DNA of 63,481 nucleotides from NCBI GenBank assembly GCA_913061515.1, contig CAJXSF010000014.1:1-63481 (forward strand), written 5' to 3'. The notes beneath the pieces were generated by a model. That model did no database searches. It was given only the letters and a program-made list of their open reading frames with translations, and had not been told where the DNA came from. Position 1 is the first letter of the stretch; each line of letters starts with the position of its first letter. The translations under genes and the position numbers were made by a program. Below, piece by piece: positions 9,357 to 18,630 of the stretch. Origin of the DNA: an uncultured Gammaproteobacteria bacterium. Its GTDB lineage: Bacteria > Pseudomonadota > Gammaproteobacteria > Pseudomonadales > Pseudohongiellaceae.

Positions 9357-10655
9357 ATGTCAGAAAAACTCACAAATCGCTCTGCTGCGTTATTCGAAGA
9401 AGCAAAAAAATATATTCCCGGTGGCGTCAATTCCCCCGTGCGGGCATTTCGCGGAGTTGGCGGCAACCCACTGTTTTTTCACGGTGGTGAAGGAGCCTGG
9501 TTGACTGATGAAGACAATAACCGCTACATCGATTACGTGGGCGCATGGGGACCATTGATTCTTGGGCACCGTCATCCTGACGTCATCGAAGCCCTACAAA
9601 CCCAACTAAGTCACGGCCTAGGTTATGGCGCCTCCACTGAAGCGGAAGTCACTATTGCTAAGACTATTTGCAAGCTGGTGCCATCGATCGAGCGCGTCCG
9701 CCTAGTGACCTCAGGTACCGAAGCGACAATGAGCGCGATTCGCGTAGCGCGTGGCTATACTCGCCGCGACAAAGTAGTGAAATTTGAAGGGTGTTATCAC
9801 GGCCACGTCGACGGCTTGTTAGTCAAAGCTGGCTCTGGCGCGCTGACTCTTGGCGAGCCTGACTCCTTAGGCGTTCCCAAATCCTATACCGACCAGACCT
9901 TCGTGCTGCCTTACAACGATATCGAGGCGCTGGAAAAACTCTTCGAGGCCCATGGCAAAGAGATCGCCTGCATCATCGTTGAGCCTGTTGCTGGCAACAT
10001 GAACATGGTGCCACCGGTACCAGGCTTTCTTGAGAAGATGCGCGAACTATGTGACCACTACAAAAGCGTTTTGATCTTTGATGAGGTCATGACAGGCTTT
10101 CGAGTTGCCCTAGGCGGTGCGCAGGCGCATTACAATGTAACGCCAGATATGACGGCACTAGGCAAAGTCATTGGCGGTGGCCTTCCTGTCGGCGCCTTCG
10201 GCGGCAAGCAAGAAATCATGGAAATGGTTGCTCCCATGGGCGCTGTGTATCAAGCGGGCACTCTCGCAGGCAGCCCGCTAGCGGTTGCCGCTGGCATGGC
10301 AATGCTCAACGCCATCCAAAAGCCAGGTTTCTATGACGCCCTCAACGCGCGTACATTGGCTCTGACTACCGGCCTAAAAGAGCGTGCTCAAGCGGCCAAT
10401 ATCCCATTCACTAGCCATCAAATAGGCGGCATGTTTGGTTGCTTCTTTAGCGGCGAAGAAAATATTCATCGCTTTGAGCAAGTGATGGCCTGTGACGTGG
10501 AAACCTTCAAAAAGTATTTCCACCACATGCTGCAAAATGGTGTGTACTTGGCGCCTTCTGCATTCGAAGCAGGTTTCGTCTCTGCCGCCCATGGCGATGA
10601 CGAAATCCAAAAAACATTAGATGCAGCAGAGATCGCTTTCGCCGCCGCCTCCTAA
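9357..10655 (+). CDS. hemL: Glutamate-1-semialdehyde 2,1-aminomutase
   Basis: A 432-aa PLP enzyme that converts glutamate-1-semialdehyde to 5-aminolevulinate in the C5 route to heme. The N-terminal [11 protein letters not shown] signature, the FDEVMTGFR segment and the PLP lysine K270 in [12 protein letters not shown] are present, and the length is normal. An AAGGA Shine-Dalgarno precedes the start. It sits 26 bp after thiE. A thiE-hemL neighbourhood is common in Pseudomonas relatives. Confidence 0.97.
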   Translation: MSEKLTNRSAALFEEAKKYIPGGVNSPVRAFRGVGGNPLFFHGGEGAWLTDEDNNRYIDYVGAWGPLILGHRHPDVIEALQTQLSHGLGYGASTEAEVTIAKTICKLVPSIERVRLVTSGTEATMSAIRVARGYTRRDKVVKFEGCYHGHVDGLLVKAGSGALTLGEPDSLGVPKSYTDQTFVLPYNDIEALEKLFEAHGKEIACIIVEPVAGNMNMVPPVPGFLEKMRELCDHYKSVLIFDEVMTGFRVALGGAQAHYNVTPDMTALGKVIGGGLPVGAFGGKQEIMEMVAPMGAVYQAGTLAGSPLAVAAGMAMLNAIQKPGFYDALNARTLALTTGLKERAQAANIPFTSHQIGGMFGCFFSGEENIHRFEQVMACDVETFKKYFHHMLQNGVYLAPSAFEAGFVSAAHGDDEIQKTLDAAEIAFAAAS

Positions 10656-10704
10656 CAATTGAAATGGCGCTGCGCGCCGACTCCACGCAAGGACAACAAA
10701 CCGC

Positions 10705-11703
10705 ATGAAGAGTTATGACGTTTACAGTATTGGCAATGCATTGGTCGACAAAGAGTTCGAAGTCGATGACCGCTTTTTTATAGACTCCGGTATCGAAAAA
10801 GGCTTCATGACCTTAATCGATGAAGACAAGCAGCAAGATGTTCTCGATTTGCTAATGGACCGCTATGGCTTGAAGAAGCGTGCAGGCGGCGGCTCTGCTG
10901 CCAACTCCATCTATGCCCTTAGCCAATTTGGTGGCAAAGCCTTTTTCTCGTGCAAAGTGGCCAACGATGAACCTGGGCATTTTTATATGCAGGAACTCGG
11001 CGAGAATAATGTCGAGACAAATCTGTCCCACGAACGTGAAGAAGGCACAACCGGGCGCTGTTTGGTCATGGTTACCCCCGATGCAGAAAGAACCATGTTA
11101 ACGGCCTTGGGAATCTCACAATTAGTGTCCGTAAATGAACTTAACCACGACGCAATCAAAGCATCCACATACGCCTATACCGAAGGCTATCTGGTCACAT
11201 CGCCAACAGCCCACAGTGCCGTGTTAGAGATGAAGCGCGTGGCTAAACAAGCCGGTGTCAAGTTTGCGATGACATTCTCTGACCCAGCAATGGTTGAGTA
11301 TTTCAATGAAGGCATTAACCAATTCATTGGTGATGGTGTAGACCTGCTGTTCTGTAACGAGCAAGAGGCCAAACTATGGTCGGGTGAAAATAATCTCGAA
11401 TCAGCCTGCCAAGCGATGGAAAAAATCGCCAAACAGTTTGCAGTGACACGTGGCGCTCTTGGAGCACGCTTATTCGATGGGGAGCGTTATATCGACATCG
11501 AAGCCCATAAAGTAAGAGCGATCGACAGTAATGGCGCAGGGGATATGTTCTCAGGCGCCTTCCTGTATGGACTTACAAAAGGCTATGACTTCGAGACTTG
11601 CGGAAAGCTCGCCAGCGTGGCGGCTTCGCTAGTGGTATCACAATTTGGTCCGCGCCTCAGTCCAGAACAACACAAGGAAGTTCTGGAAAGAGTCGGACTC
11701 TAA
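10705..11703 (+). CDS. PfkB family carbohydrate/nucleoside kinase
   Basis: A 332-aa ribokinase-fold kinase, closest by appearance to the adenosine-kinase-like branch (opening YDVYSIGNALVDKEFEVDD, then RAGGGSAANSIYALSQFGG). The C-terminal PfkB signature DSNGAGDMFSGAFLYG (from residue 274) contains the catalytic aspartate D280 and the GAGD anion hole. The substrate cannot be fixed from sequence; adenosine, inosine/guanosine or a sugar are all possible. AAGGA lies upstream of the ATG at slightly long spacing. It is convergent with dnaJ, with only 4 bp between the stops. Confidence 0.85.
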   Translation: MKSYDVYSIGNALVDKEFEVDDRFFIDSGIEKGFMTLIDEDKQQDVLDLLMDRYGLKKRAGGGSAANSIYALSQFGGKAFFSCKVANDEPGHFYMQELGENNVETNLSHEREEGTTGRCLVMVTPDAERTMLTALGISQLVSVNELNHDAIKASTYAYTEGYLVTSPTAHSAVLEMKRVAKQAGVKFAMTFSDPAMVEYFNEGINQFIGDGVDLLFCNEQEAKLWSGENNLESACQAMEKIAKQFAVTRGALGARLFDGERYIDIEAHKVRAIDSNGAGDMFSGAFLYGLTKGYDFETCGKLASVAASLVVSQFGPRLSPEQHKEVLERVGL

Positions 11704-11707
11704 GAGA

Positions 11708-12838
11708 TTAAGCGCGCAATTCGTCGACGAATTTTTTCACGCCATCAAACCACGTGGTCTTCTTCGGCGATTGCTGCCCTTCGCTCTCTGCTATATCGTG
11801 AAACTCAGCTAAAAGCTCCTTTTGGCGCTTGGTGAGTTTAACTGGCGTCTCTACCACCACACGGCACAATAGATCGCCTGTAATACCGCCACGCACTGGC
11901 GTCACGCCCTTATTGCGCAGACGGAATAACTTGCCGGTTTGCGTTTCAGCCGGAATCTTCAGCTTCACACGGCCATCCAGTGTTGGTACTTCTAGCTCGC
12001 CACCTAGGGCCGCATCGACAAAGCTAATCGGTATTTCACAATGCAAATCGATCCCATCACGTTCGAAGAGTTTGTGCTCTCGAACCGAGACCTGCACATA
12101 GAGATCACCGTTGGGACCGCCATGGCTACCGGCTTGGCCTTCGCCACTTAAGCGGATGCGATCGCCATTATCAACGCCTGGCGGCACTTTAACTGACAGA
12201 GTTTTCTGTTCTTCCACATGGCCTTGACCGCGGCAAGTATGGCAAGGGTCTTTGATTTGCTTACCCGAACCCTGGCAATGAGGGCACGTTTGCTGCACAG
12301 AGAAGAAGCCCTGCTGCATACGCACTTGGCCCATGCCATTACAGGTTCCACATGTAACCGGCTTGCTGCCCTTTTTCGCACCACTGCCCTCACAGGTTTT
12401 ACACTTCACTGCAGTTGGTATGCGAATTTTTGAGGTTGTGCCGCGAACGGCTTCTTCCAAATCAAGCTCGAGGTTGTAACGCAGGTCGGCACCTTTGCGA
12501 ACATGGCTTCTGCCACCACCGCCACCACCACGTGCGCCACCGAAAATGTCGCCGAAGATATCTCCGAAGATATCTCCGAAATCGCCAGCACCTGCGCCAC
12601 CGCCGCCTTGCTGATTGACACCAGCATGGCCGTACTGATCATAGCGCGCGCGTTTTTGTGAGTCCGAAAGGATCTCAAACGCTTCGTTGGCTTCTTTGAA
12701 TTTTTCTTCGGCAGTGTCATCCCCAGGGTTTCGGTCCGGGTGATGCTTCATCGCAATGCGTCGGTAAGCCTTTTTTAGCTCTGCTTCAGATGCGTCGCGG
12801 GAAACCCCTAACACCTCATAATAGTCTCGTTTGGACAT
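11708..12838 (-). CDS. dnaJ: Chaperone protein DnaJ
   Basis: A 376-aa type I Hsp40 that stimulates the DnaK ATPase and hands over unfolded clients. It has a J-domain (residues 1-70 with HPD in [10 protein letters not shown]), a Gly/Phe-rich linker containing three tandem GDIF units, four CxxCxGxG zinc repeats (about 140-215), and C-terminal substrate-binding domains. The third gene of grpE-dnaK-dnaJ, it is separated from dnaK by 139 bp containing a terminator-like hairpin. Confidence 0.97.
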   Translation of the reverse strand: MSKRDYYEVLGVSRDASEAELKKAYRRIAMKHHPDRNPGDDTAEEKFKEANEAFEILSDSQKRARYDQYGHAGVNQQGGGGAGAGDFGDIFGDIFGDIFGGARGGGGGGRSHVRKGADLRYNLELDLEEAVRGTTSKIRIPTAVKCKTCEGSGAKKGSKPVTCGTCNGMGQVRMQQGFFSVQQTCPHCQGSGKQIKDPCHTCRGQGHVEEQKTLSVKVPPGVDNGDRIRLSGEGQAGSHGGPNGDLYVQVSVREHKLFERDGIDLHCEIPISFVDAALGGELEVPTLDGRVKLKIPAETQTGKLFRLRNKGVTPVRGGITGDLLCRVVVETPVKLTKRQKELLAEFHDIAESEGQQSPKKTTWFDGVKKFVDELRA

Positions 12839-12899
12839 AGTCTTTTTCTTTCTCTATTAGCGAAAATTGGAAACGCTTATTAGCAATGTCTTCCAACGC

Positions 12900-12934
12900 A
12901 AAAAAACCAGACGAGATTACCCATCCGGTTTTTT
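12900..12934 (-). terminator. Hairpin with U-tract between dnaK and dnaJ
   Basis: On the minus strand the stem AAAACCGGA / TCTGGTTTT closes over a short loop and ends in a run of T. This is the shape of an intrinsic terminator placed after dnaK and before dnaJ. It probably works as a partial terminator that lowers dnaJ expression relative to dnaK, because no separate dnaJ promoter is obvious. Confidence 0.7.
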
Positions 12935-12977
12935 GCACTGACGTAGACTGCTTTGGGTACCGAAGCACCCTCGGCAA

Positions 12978-14897
12978 TTACTTGTCGTCTTTAACTTCTT
13001 CGAACTCGGCATCTACCGCGTCATCGTTATCCGAAGACTGAGCAGAACCTTCGTCAGCTGCACCGGCCTCTCCAGCTTGCTTCTCAGCATACATCTTCTG
13101 CGCAAGACCGGACGACGCATCCGTCAATTCCTTAGTCTTTGCTTCAATCTCTTCGATGTCGCCCGCTTTGATCGCCTCTTCAACTGCTACGATCGCCGCT
13201 TCGATAGACTCTTTCTCGCCCGCTTCTACTTTGTCGCCAGCCTCTTCTAGAGTCTTGCGAGTCGCGTGCACAAGGCCGTCGGCTGTGTTGCGAACTGTGA
13301 CCAACTGCTCGAACTTCTTGTCATCCGCTGCGTGAGCTTCGGCATCTTTCACCATTGCCTCGATCTCTTCATCGGAAAGACCGCTAGATGCTTTGATCAC
13401 AATTGACTGCTCTTTGCCTGTGGCTTTGTCTTTAGCCGATACGTTCAGAATACCGTTCGCATCCAAGTCAAATGCCACTTCGATTTGCGGCATGCCACGT
13501 GGTGCTGGCGGGATGTCGGAAAGATCGAAACGACCTAGCGACTTGTTCTGTGCTGCTTGCTTACGCTCACCCTGAACAACGTGAATCGTTACCGCTGTTT
13601 GGTTGTCATCCGCAGTTGAGAACACCTGAGTTTTCTTCGTTGGGATTGTTGTGTTTTTCTCAATCAAAACACTTGCGACGCCACCCATTGTTTCAATACC
13701 TAGTGACAGTGGTGTCACGTCAAGCAATAGAACGTCATTTACCTCACCAGATAGTACCGCTGCCTGAATCGCTGCACCCATTGCTACCGCTTCATCAGGG
13801 TTTACATCACGGCGTGCTTCTTTGCCGAAGTAATCTGCCACTTTCTTTTGCACTAAAGGCATACGTGTCTGACCACCGACCAAAATGACGTCGTCGATCT
13901 TGGAAACATCTAAACCGGCATCTTGCAGAGCCATTTTTACAGGGCCCATTGTGCGGTCAACTAGCTCTTCCACTAGCGATTCAAACTTCGCACGAGTGAG
14001 CTTTTGCACCAAGTGCTTAGGACCACTGGCGTCTGCCGTAATATAAGGCAGATTGATTTCTGTTTGCTGTGAAGATGAAAGCTCGATCTTGGCTTTCTCA
14101 GCAGCTTCTTTCAAACGCTGCAATGCCAAAGGATCGCTGTGTAGATCCATGCCAGACTCTTTCTTGAACTCGGCCGCTAAATATTCGATCAAACGTAGAT
14201 CGAAGTCCTCACCACCCAAGAAAGTGTCACCGTTTGTAGAAAGTACTTCAAACGTGTGCTCACCATCGGTGTCGGCAATTTCGATGATAGAAATATCGAA
14301 GGTACCACCACCAAGGTCGAAGACTGCCACTGTAGAGTCGCCGCCTTTCTTGTCCATACCATAAGCGAGTGCTGCTGCTGTAGGCTCGTTGATGATGCGT
14401 TTTACTTCTAGGCCCGCAATCTTGCCAGCATCTTTTGTGGCTTGACGCTGTGAGTCATTAAAGTAAGCAGGCACCGTCACAACCGCTTCGGTTACTGGCT
14501 CGCCGAGGAAGTCCTCAGCGGTCTTCTTCATCTTTTTCAATACTTGTGCAGAGATTTGCGGAGGAGACATCTTGTCGCCATTGACGCTTACCCATGCATC
14601 GCCATTGTCTGCCTTGATGATTTCGTATGGCACCATCTTGATGTCTTTTTGTACGACTTCATCTTTGAACTGACGACCGATAAGACGCTTGATCGCAAAC
14701 AGGGTGTTCTTGGGGTTAGTCACCGACTGACGTTTCGCAGGTTGACCCACCAAAGTTTCACCATCTTTAGAGAACGCGATAATCGACGGGGTGGTGCGAT
14801 CACCCTCTGCGTTTTCCAATACTTTTGCCTTACCGCCATCCATGATCGCCACACATGAATTCGTGGTTCCTAAGTCTATTCCGATGATTCTACCCAT
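12978..14897 (-). CDS. dnaK: Chaperone protein DnaK (Hsp70)
   Basis: A 639-aa ATP-driven Hsp70. The ATPase domain (1-~385) has [12 protein letters not shown], the [13 protein letters not shown] segment and [13 protein letters not shown]. The substrate-binding domain follows the [14 protein letters not shown] linker region. The Ala/Glu/Asp-rich lid ends in [10 protein letters not shown], the expected EEV-type tail. It has its own sigma-32-like promoter at 15032-15059 in addition to the one upstream of grpE. Confidence 0.98.
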   Translation of the reverse strand: MGRIIGIDLGTTNSCVAIMDGGKAKVLENAEGDRTTPSIIAFSKDGETLVGQPAKRQSVTNPKNTLFAIKRLIGRQFKDEVVQKDIKMVPYEIIKADNGDAWVSVNGDKMSPPQISAQVLKKMKKTAEDFLGEPVTEAVVTVPAYFNDSQRQATKDAGKIAGLEVKRIINEPTAAALAYGMDKKGGDSTVAVFDLGGGTFDISIIEIADTDGEHTFEVLSTNGDTFLGGEDFDLRLIEYLAAEFKKESGMDLHSDPLALQRLKEAAEKAKIELSSSQQTEINLPYITADASGPKHLVQKLTRAKFESLVEELVDRTMGPVKMALQDAGLDVSKIDDVILVGGQTRMPLVQKKVADYFGKEARRDVNPDEAVAMGAAIQAAVLSGEVNDVLLLDVTPLSLGIETMGGVASVLIEKNTTIPTKKTQVFSTADDNQTAVTIHVVQGERKQAAQNKSLGRFDLSDIPPAPRGMPQIEVAFDLDANGILNVSAKDKATGKEQSIVIKASSGLSDEEIEAMVKDAEAHAADDKKFEQLVTVRNTADGLVHATRKTLEEAGDKVEAGEKESIEAAIVAVEEAIKAGDIEEIEAKTKELTDASSGLAQKMYAEKQAGEAGAADEGSAQSSDNDDAVDAEFEEVKDDK

Positions 14898-15031
14898 TCT
14901 CTTTTCTCCATCTCGCCCAAGTAGCTAACGGTGTGTTGCTAAGGGCTAATTCTCTGTTCGATTGACTGTGCTGTTGGTTTGCCTGCGATCATTTGTGTTT
15001 GTCGAGGTCTTTTTATTGCTTCTGGCCTTTA

Positions 15032-15059
15032 ATATTGGCCCGAAGGAGGCGATTTCAAG
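15032..15059 (-). promoter_or_regulatory. Candidate sigma-32 promoter for dnaK
   Basis: On the minus strand a consensus heat-shock -35 CTTGAAA (15053-15059) is followed by a 13-nt spacer and GCCAATAT (15032-15039), which matches the CCCCATNT -10 at five of seven fixed positions. It lies in the 189-bp grpE-dnaK gap, so dnaK could be induced independently of grpE. Confidence 0.65.
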
Positions 15060-15086
15060 TCCGAAAACTCGCTTCGCCACTACTTT

Positions 15087-15680
15087 TTATTCGGCGGCCT
15101 TAGAGACCATGACCATTGCCGGACGAATGACGCGACCATGCAGGGTGTAGCCCTTCTGCATCACTGCCGTCACCGTGTCTGGCTCGACATTCGGGTTCTC
15201 TTGCAAAGACATCGCTTGATGCAGTTGAGGGTCAAAGGGCTCACCTAGTGGATCAACCTGCTCAATGCCGAATTTCTTGAAGCAATCGACGAAGCTCTTC
15301 AAGGTCAGCTCAACGCCTTCTAGCAGGCCTTTCACAGCCTCGTCTTCTCGATCCATATTCACTTGCAGGGCACGCTCTAGATTGTCCATGACGGCTAGAA
15401 GCTCGGCACTGAGCTTTTCTTGCCCATACTTATGCGCCTTCTCAACATCTTGCTCTGTGCGACGACGCAGGTTCTGCATCTCTGCCTGGACGCGCAACAC
15501 TTCATCTTTCTGATGCGCGATGACGGTTTCCGCTTGCGCCAGTTTCTGCAACGCCTCGACTAGCTGAGATTGCTCATCATTAGCCTCTACTTGCTCTGCC
15601 TCGTTGCTTTCCACTTCGTTATTCTCATCCACGCCTGGCTCTCCTTGCGTATCAATGTTCTTCTCGTCGATATCACTCAT
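15087..15680 (-). CDS. grpE: Nucleotide exchange factor GrpE
   Basis: A 197-aa GrpE that releases ADP from DnaK. It has an acidic, disordered N-terminus (~1-45), a long dimerising coiled coil (~45-105, with RVQAEMQNLRRRTEQDVEKAHKYGQEKL) and a C-terminal beta domain ending in KGYTLHGRVIRPAMVMVSK. The start at 15680 (MSDID) is preferred over 15719 because AGGT lies 6-7 nt before it and family members begin in the acidic segment. It is first gene of the heat-shock operon. Confidence 0.94.
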   Translation of the reverse strand: MSDIDEKNIDTQGEPGVDENNEVESNEAEQVEANDEQSQLVEALQKLAQAETVIAHQKDEVLRVQAEMQNLRRRTEQDVEKAHKYGQEKLSAELLAVMDNLERALQVNMDREDEAVKGLLEGVELTLKSFVDCFKKFGIEQVDPLGEPFDPQLHQAMSLQENPNVEPDTVTAVMQKGYTLHGRVIRPAMVMVSKAAE

Positions 15681-15764
15681 CTTTGCACCTGTTCTAAGAA
15701 GTGTAGCGGCTTTTGCCACTTGCTCGATTTACTAAGGGATCTTCTCAATCCTGTCTGCAGGGCG

Positions 15765-15792
15765 ATATGGGGGCAAAGCACGCCACTTCAAG
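15765..15792 (-). promoter_or_regulatory. Sigma-32 promoter for grpE-dnaK
   Basis: On the minus strand there is -35 CTTGAAG (15786-15792), a 13-nt spacer and a perfect -10 CCCCATAT (15765-15772). This is a very close match to the RpoH consensus (CTTGAAA, 13-14 nt, CCCCATNT). It lies 85 bp upstream of the grpE start. Confidence 0.85.
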
Positions 15793-15955
15793 CCGCTGGC
15801 GCATAATTCCTGCAATTATTTTCACCAGCAGAATAGGGTTTCCTGCTGCGAAGACACTGACAAATGGCAAAGGGATGCGCTATATTGAGCAGCACGGAAG
15901 ATAATAAATTCCAGCTTATGCTCACAGCGACTTTTATGGAAACCCCAGCCTCACC

Positions 15956-17644
15956 ATGCTGATTCAGCTCTCTATTCGCCATTACGCCATCGTAGACTCT
16001 CTTGAGATCGAATTTGCCCCCGGCATGACCGTCATCACAGGCGAGACCGGCGCTGGCAAATCCATCATGCTAGGGGCATTAGGCCTAACACTAGGGGATC
16101 GAGCAGACAAAGGGGTTATCAGCAATAACGCCAAGCGCACCGATATCAGCGCCTATTTCGACACGCAAGACCAACCCTTGGCAAAAGCCTGGTTAGTCGA
16201 AAACGAATTACTCACAGAAGATGAACCGGACTTATGCCTGCTGCGCCGCGTTGTCTCTGACGATGGTCGCTCTAAAGCTTGGGTCAATGGCTTTCCAGTG
16301 ACATTGCAGGTACTTAAGACTGTTGGCGAGATGTTGATCGACATTCACAGCCAGCATGAACACCAGTCGCTTTTAAACCGCAGCACCCATCAACGCCTGC
16401 TTGACGCCTATATTGGCGAACATGCGCTGCTCGAGCAGATCCGCCACGTCAATCGCGACTGGCGCAAGAACCGCGATGCCTTGGAATCCTTACAAGCGCA
16501 GGCCGAAGCGTTTGCCGCGCAGTTAGAACTAATCAGCTATCAACTCAATGAATTACAAGAGATCGACCTACAAGAAGGCGAGCTCGAGGCGCTAGACGCC
16601 GAATATCGGCAACTCAACAGCGCCGATACAGCCCTTGCCACGGCGCAGCAATTATTAGAACTATGTAGCGAAAGCGATGAACAAACACTGCAAGGGGGCC
16701 TGAATCAGGCACTGGCTCTAATCCAAGAGTTACAGGCAAAAGCATCCACACTCGATAGCGTCGGCGAACTGCTGAGCAACGCCTCCATCCAAGTGGAAGA
16801 AGCCGTGCGCGAGCTACGTCGCACCATCGACGGCTTCGACGCCAACCCACAGCGCCTTGAAGAGATCAACCAACGGCTTGCCGAGATCCATCAATTAGCA
16901 CGCAAGCATAAGGTTCGCCCTGATGAGCTACTCGCCTTGCAACAGCGTCTGCAAGAAGAAATCCAGACCATGGAGCACAGTAGCGAAGAGCTTAGCAGTC
17001 GCAAAAAGAACGATGAAACACTGCAGGCCCAATACCAAGTGCTAGCGGAGAAACTCAGTAAGTGCCGCAGCAAGGGGGCTAAGAAGCTCGCCGAACAAAT
17101 CAACTTGCAGATTGCCGAATTGGGCATGAGCCACGCAAGCCTGCATGTCGAACTCACCCCTTTGAGTAAGGGCTTACCTACGGCAACAGGCCAAGAAAGC
17201 GTGGAATTCCTTGTCAGCACCAACCCTGGCCAGCCTCCTCGCCCATTGATCAAAATCGCCTCAGGCGGTGAACTGTCACGCATCAGTCTCGCCATACAGG
17301 TAATCACCGCGCAGACCTCAAGTACGCCAACTCTCGTCTTCGATGAAGTTGATGTAGGCATAGGCGGTGGTGTTGCGCGCGCTGTAGGGGTCTTGTTAAA
17401 ACAACTTGGCGCACGCGGGCAAGTGCTGTGTGTCACTCATCAAGCGCAAGTGGCAAGCCAAGGGCACAACCATCTATTCGTCAGCAAACAGATGAAGGGC
17501 GAGGTGCAAACAGGCACACGCATTCGTTTGCTAGAGGGCGATGACAAGGTTCATGAGATTGCGCGCATGCTTGGGGGCGAATCTGGAAATGATGAATTCA
17601 CCCCAGAGTCTCTCGCCCACGCGCAGGAAATGCTGAACGCCTAA
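15956..17644 (+). CDS. recN: DNA repair protein RecN
   Basis: A 562-aa SMC-like ATPase acting in double-strand-break repair. Walker A is GETGAGKS (29-36). Two coiled-coil arms (~150-370) flank the hinge. The C-terminal half carries the ABC signature ASGGELSRISLA, Walker B TLVFDEVDVGIGGG and the D-loop/H-loop region CVTHQAQVAS. The length is normal. No convincing LexA box was found in the intergenic space with grpE. It is convergent with fur. Confidence 0.97.
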   Translation: MLIQLSIRHYAIVDSLEIEFAPGMTVITGETGAGKSIMLGALGLTLGDRADKGVISNNAKRTDISAYFDTQDQPLAKAWLVENELLTEDEPDLCLLRRVVSDDGRSKAWVNGFPVTLQVLKTVGEMLIDIHSQHEHQSLLNRSTHQRLLDAYIGEHALLEQIRHVNRDWRKNRDALESLQAQAEAFAAQLELISYQLNELQEIDLQEGELEALDAEYRQLNSADTALATAQQLLELCSESDEQTLQGGLNQALALIQELQAKASTLDSVGELLSNASIQVEEAVRELRRTIDGFDANPQRLEEINQRLAEIHQLARKHKVRPDELLALQQRLQEEIQTMEHSSEELSSRKKNDETLQAQYQVLAEKLSKCRSKGAKKLAEQINLQIAELGMSHASLHVELTPLSKGLPTATGQESVEFLVSTNPGQPPRPLIKIASGGELSRISLAIQVITAQTSSTPTLVFDEVDVGIGGGVARAVGVLLKQLGARGQVLCVTHQAQVASQGHNHLFVSKQMKGEVQTGTRIRLLEGDDKVHEIARMLGGESGNDEFTPESLAHAQEMLNA

Positions 17645-18064
17645 TTAGGCCTTTTGGCAGGTACTACAGATACCATAGAGATAGAGGCTGTGATCGGTGA
17701 TTTCGAAGCCGAACTTCTTTGCGATCTTCTCTTGCTGATTCTCGATCACTTCGTCATAAAACTCTTCCACAAGGCCGCATTTGCTGCACACCAAGTGGTC
17801 ATGATGCTCCATTGTACTGAGCTCAAACACTGAGTGCCCGCCCTCAAAGTGATGGCGCTCTACCAAGCCCGCCGTCTCAAACTGAGTCAGCACGCGGTAG
17901 ACAGTGGCAAGCCCTACATCTTCATCGGCTTCTATAAGGGCTTTGTAGACATCTTCTGCGCTTAAATGGCGGGTCTCGGAACTTTCTAACAATTGTAGAA
18001 TCTTAACCCGAGGCAGAGTGACTTTTAGGCCGGCTTTACGTAGTTCGTTGTTTTCTGAAGACAT
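17645..18064 (-). CDS. fur: Ferric uptake regulator Fur
   Basis: A 139-aa iron-responsive repressor. The N-terminal winged helix contains HLSAEDVYKAL and the recognition region VGLATVYRVLTQFE. The metal-binding and dimer half contains HHDHLVCSKCGLVEEF, and a second Cys pair (CSTCQKA) lies at the C-terminus, giving the CxxC...CxxC structural zinc site. The gene sits between recN and bamE, a conserved gammaproteobacterial order. It is divergent from bamE. Confidence 0.96.
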   Translation of the reverse strand: MSSENNELRKAGLKVTLPRVKILQLLESSETRHLSAEDVYKALIEADEDVGLATVYRVLTQFETAGLVERHHFEGGHSVFELSTMEHHDHLVCSKCGLVEEFYDEVIENQQEKIAKKFGFEITDHSLYLYGICSTCQKA

Positions 18065-18168
18065 GTTTCTCTCTTTGTTTGGCTTGCACGTTGACCCTCG
18101 TAGCAGGTCAGGTATTATGCCTCGTAACTGATGTAGATGAAAGTTAGCCCAATTGCCGCATTACCCGC

Positions 18169-18624
18169 GTGATTAATCAGAGACCTTCCATGTTTTCGCA
18201 GCAAATACCCGAAATAAGACAAACTACAGCACTGAACAAAAGCATTCGCCTAGCCTTAATTATTGGGCTTGTGGGCATAGTAAGCGCTTGCTCTATTCCC
18301 CGATTGCAGTTTCCTGGTGTTTATAAAATCGATATCCAGCAAGGCAATATCATTACGCAAGAGATGATTGATCAACTACGCCCAGGCATGACCAAGCGTC
18401 AGGTAATCTTCGTGATGGGAACACCATTGGTGCGCGACCCGTTCAATCAGGATCGCTGGGATTATATCTATAGCTATCAACCCGGTGGCGGAGTGCGTGG
18501 GCAAGAAGGCGTCACCATGTACTTCGAAAACGACTTACTCACCCACTTCACCGGTGATTTCAAACCGACTGAAGAAAGTACTGCTGAGACAAACAATAGC
18601 GCCTCAGCAGCGTCTAACTCCTAA
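18169..18624 (+). CDS. bamE: Outer membrane assembly lipoprotein BamE
   Basis: A 151-aa lipoprotein (SmpA/OmlA family) of the BAM beta-barrel assembly complex. The signal peptide ends in a lipobox with VSAC, so the mature protein begins at that Cys and is anchored in the outer membrane. The mature domain has the family core [23 protein letters not shown] and the YIYSYQPGG strand. The annotated start is GTG; an in-frame ATG at 18190 is an equally good candidate and keeps the signal peptide. It is convergent with znuD, 6 bp apart. Confidence 0.93.
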   Translation: MINQRPSMFSQQIPEIRQTTALNKSIRLALIIGLVGIVSACSIPRLQFPGVYKIDIQQGNIITQEMIDQLRPGMTKRQVIFVMGTPLVRDPFNQDRWDYIYSYQPGGGVRGQEGVTMYFENDLLTHFTGDFKPTEESTAETNNSASAASNS

Positions 18625-18630
18625 GCCCTT

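Noticed and set aside
15840..15955. LexA (SOS) box upstream of recN
   Set aside because: I looked for CTG-N10-CAG with an AT-rich centre and found only poor matches.
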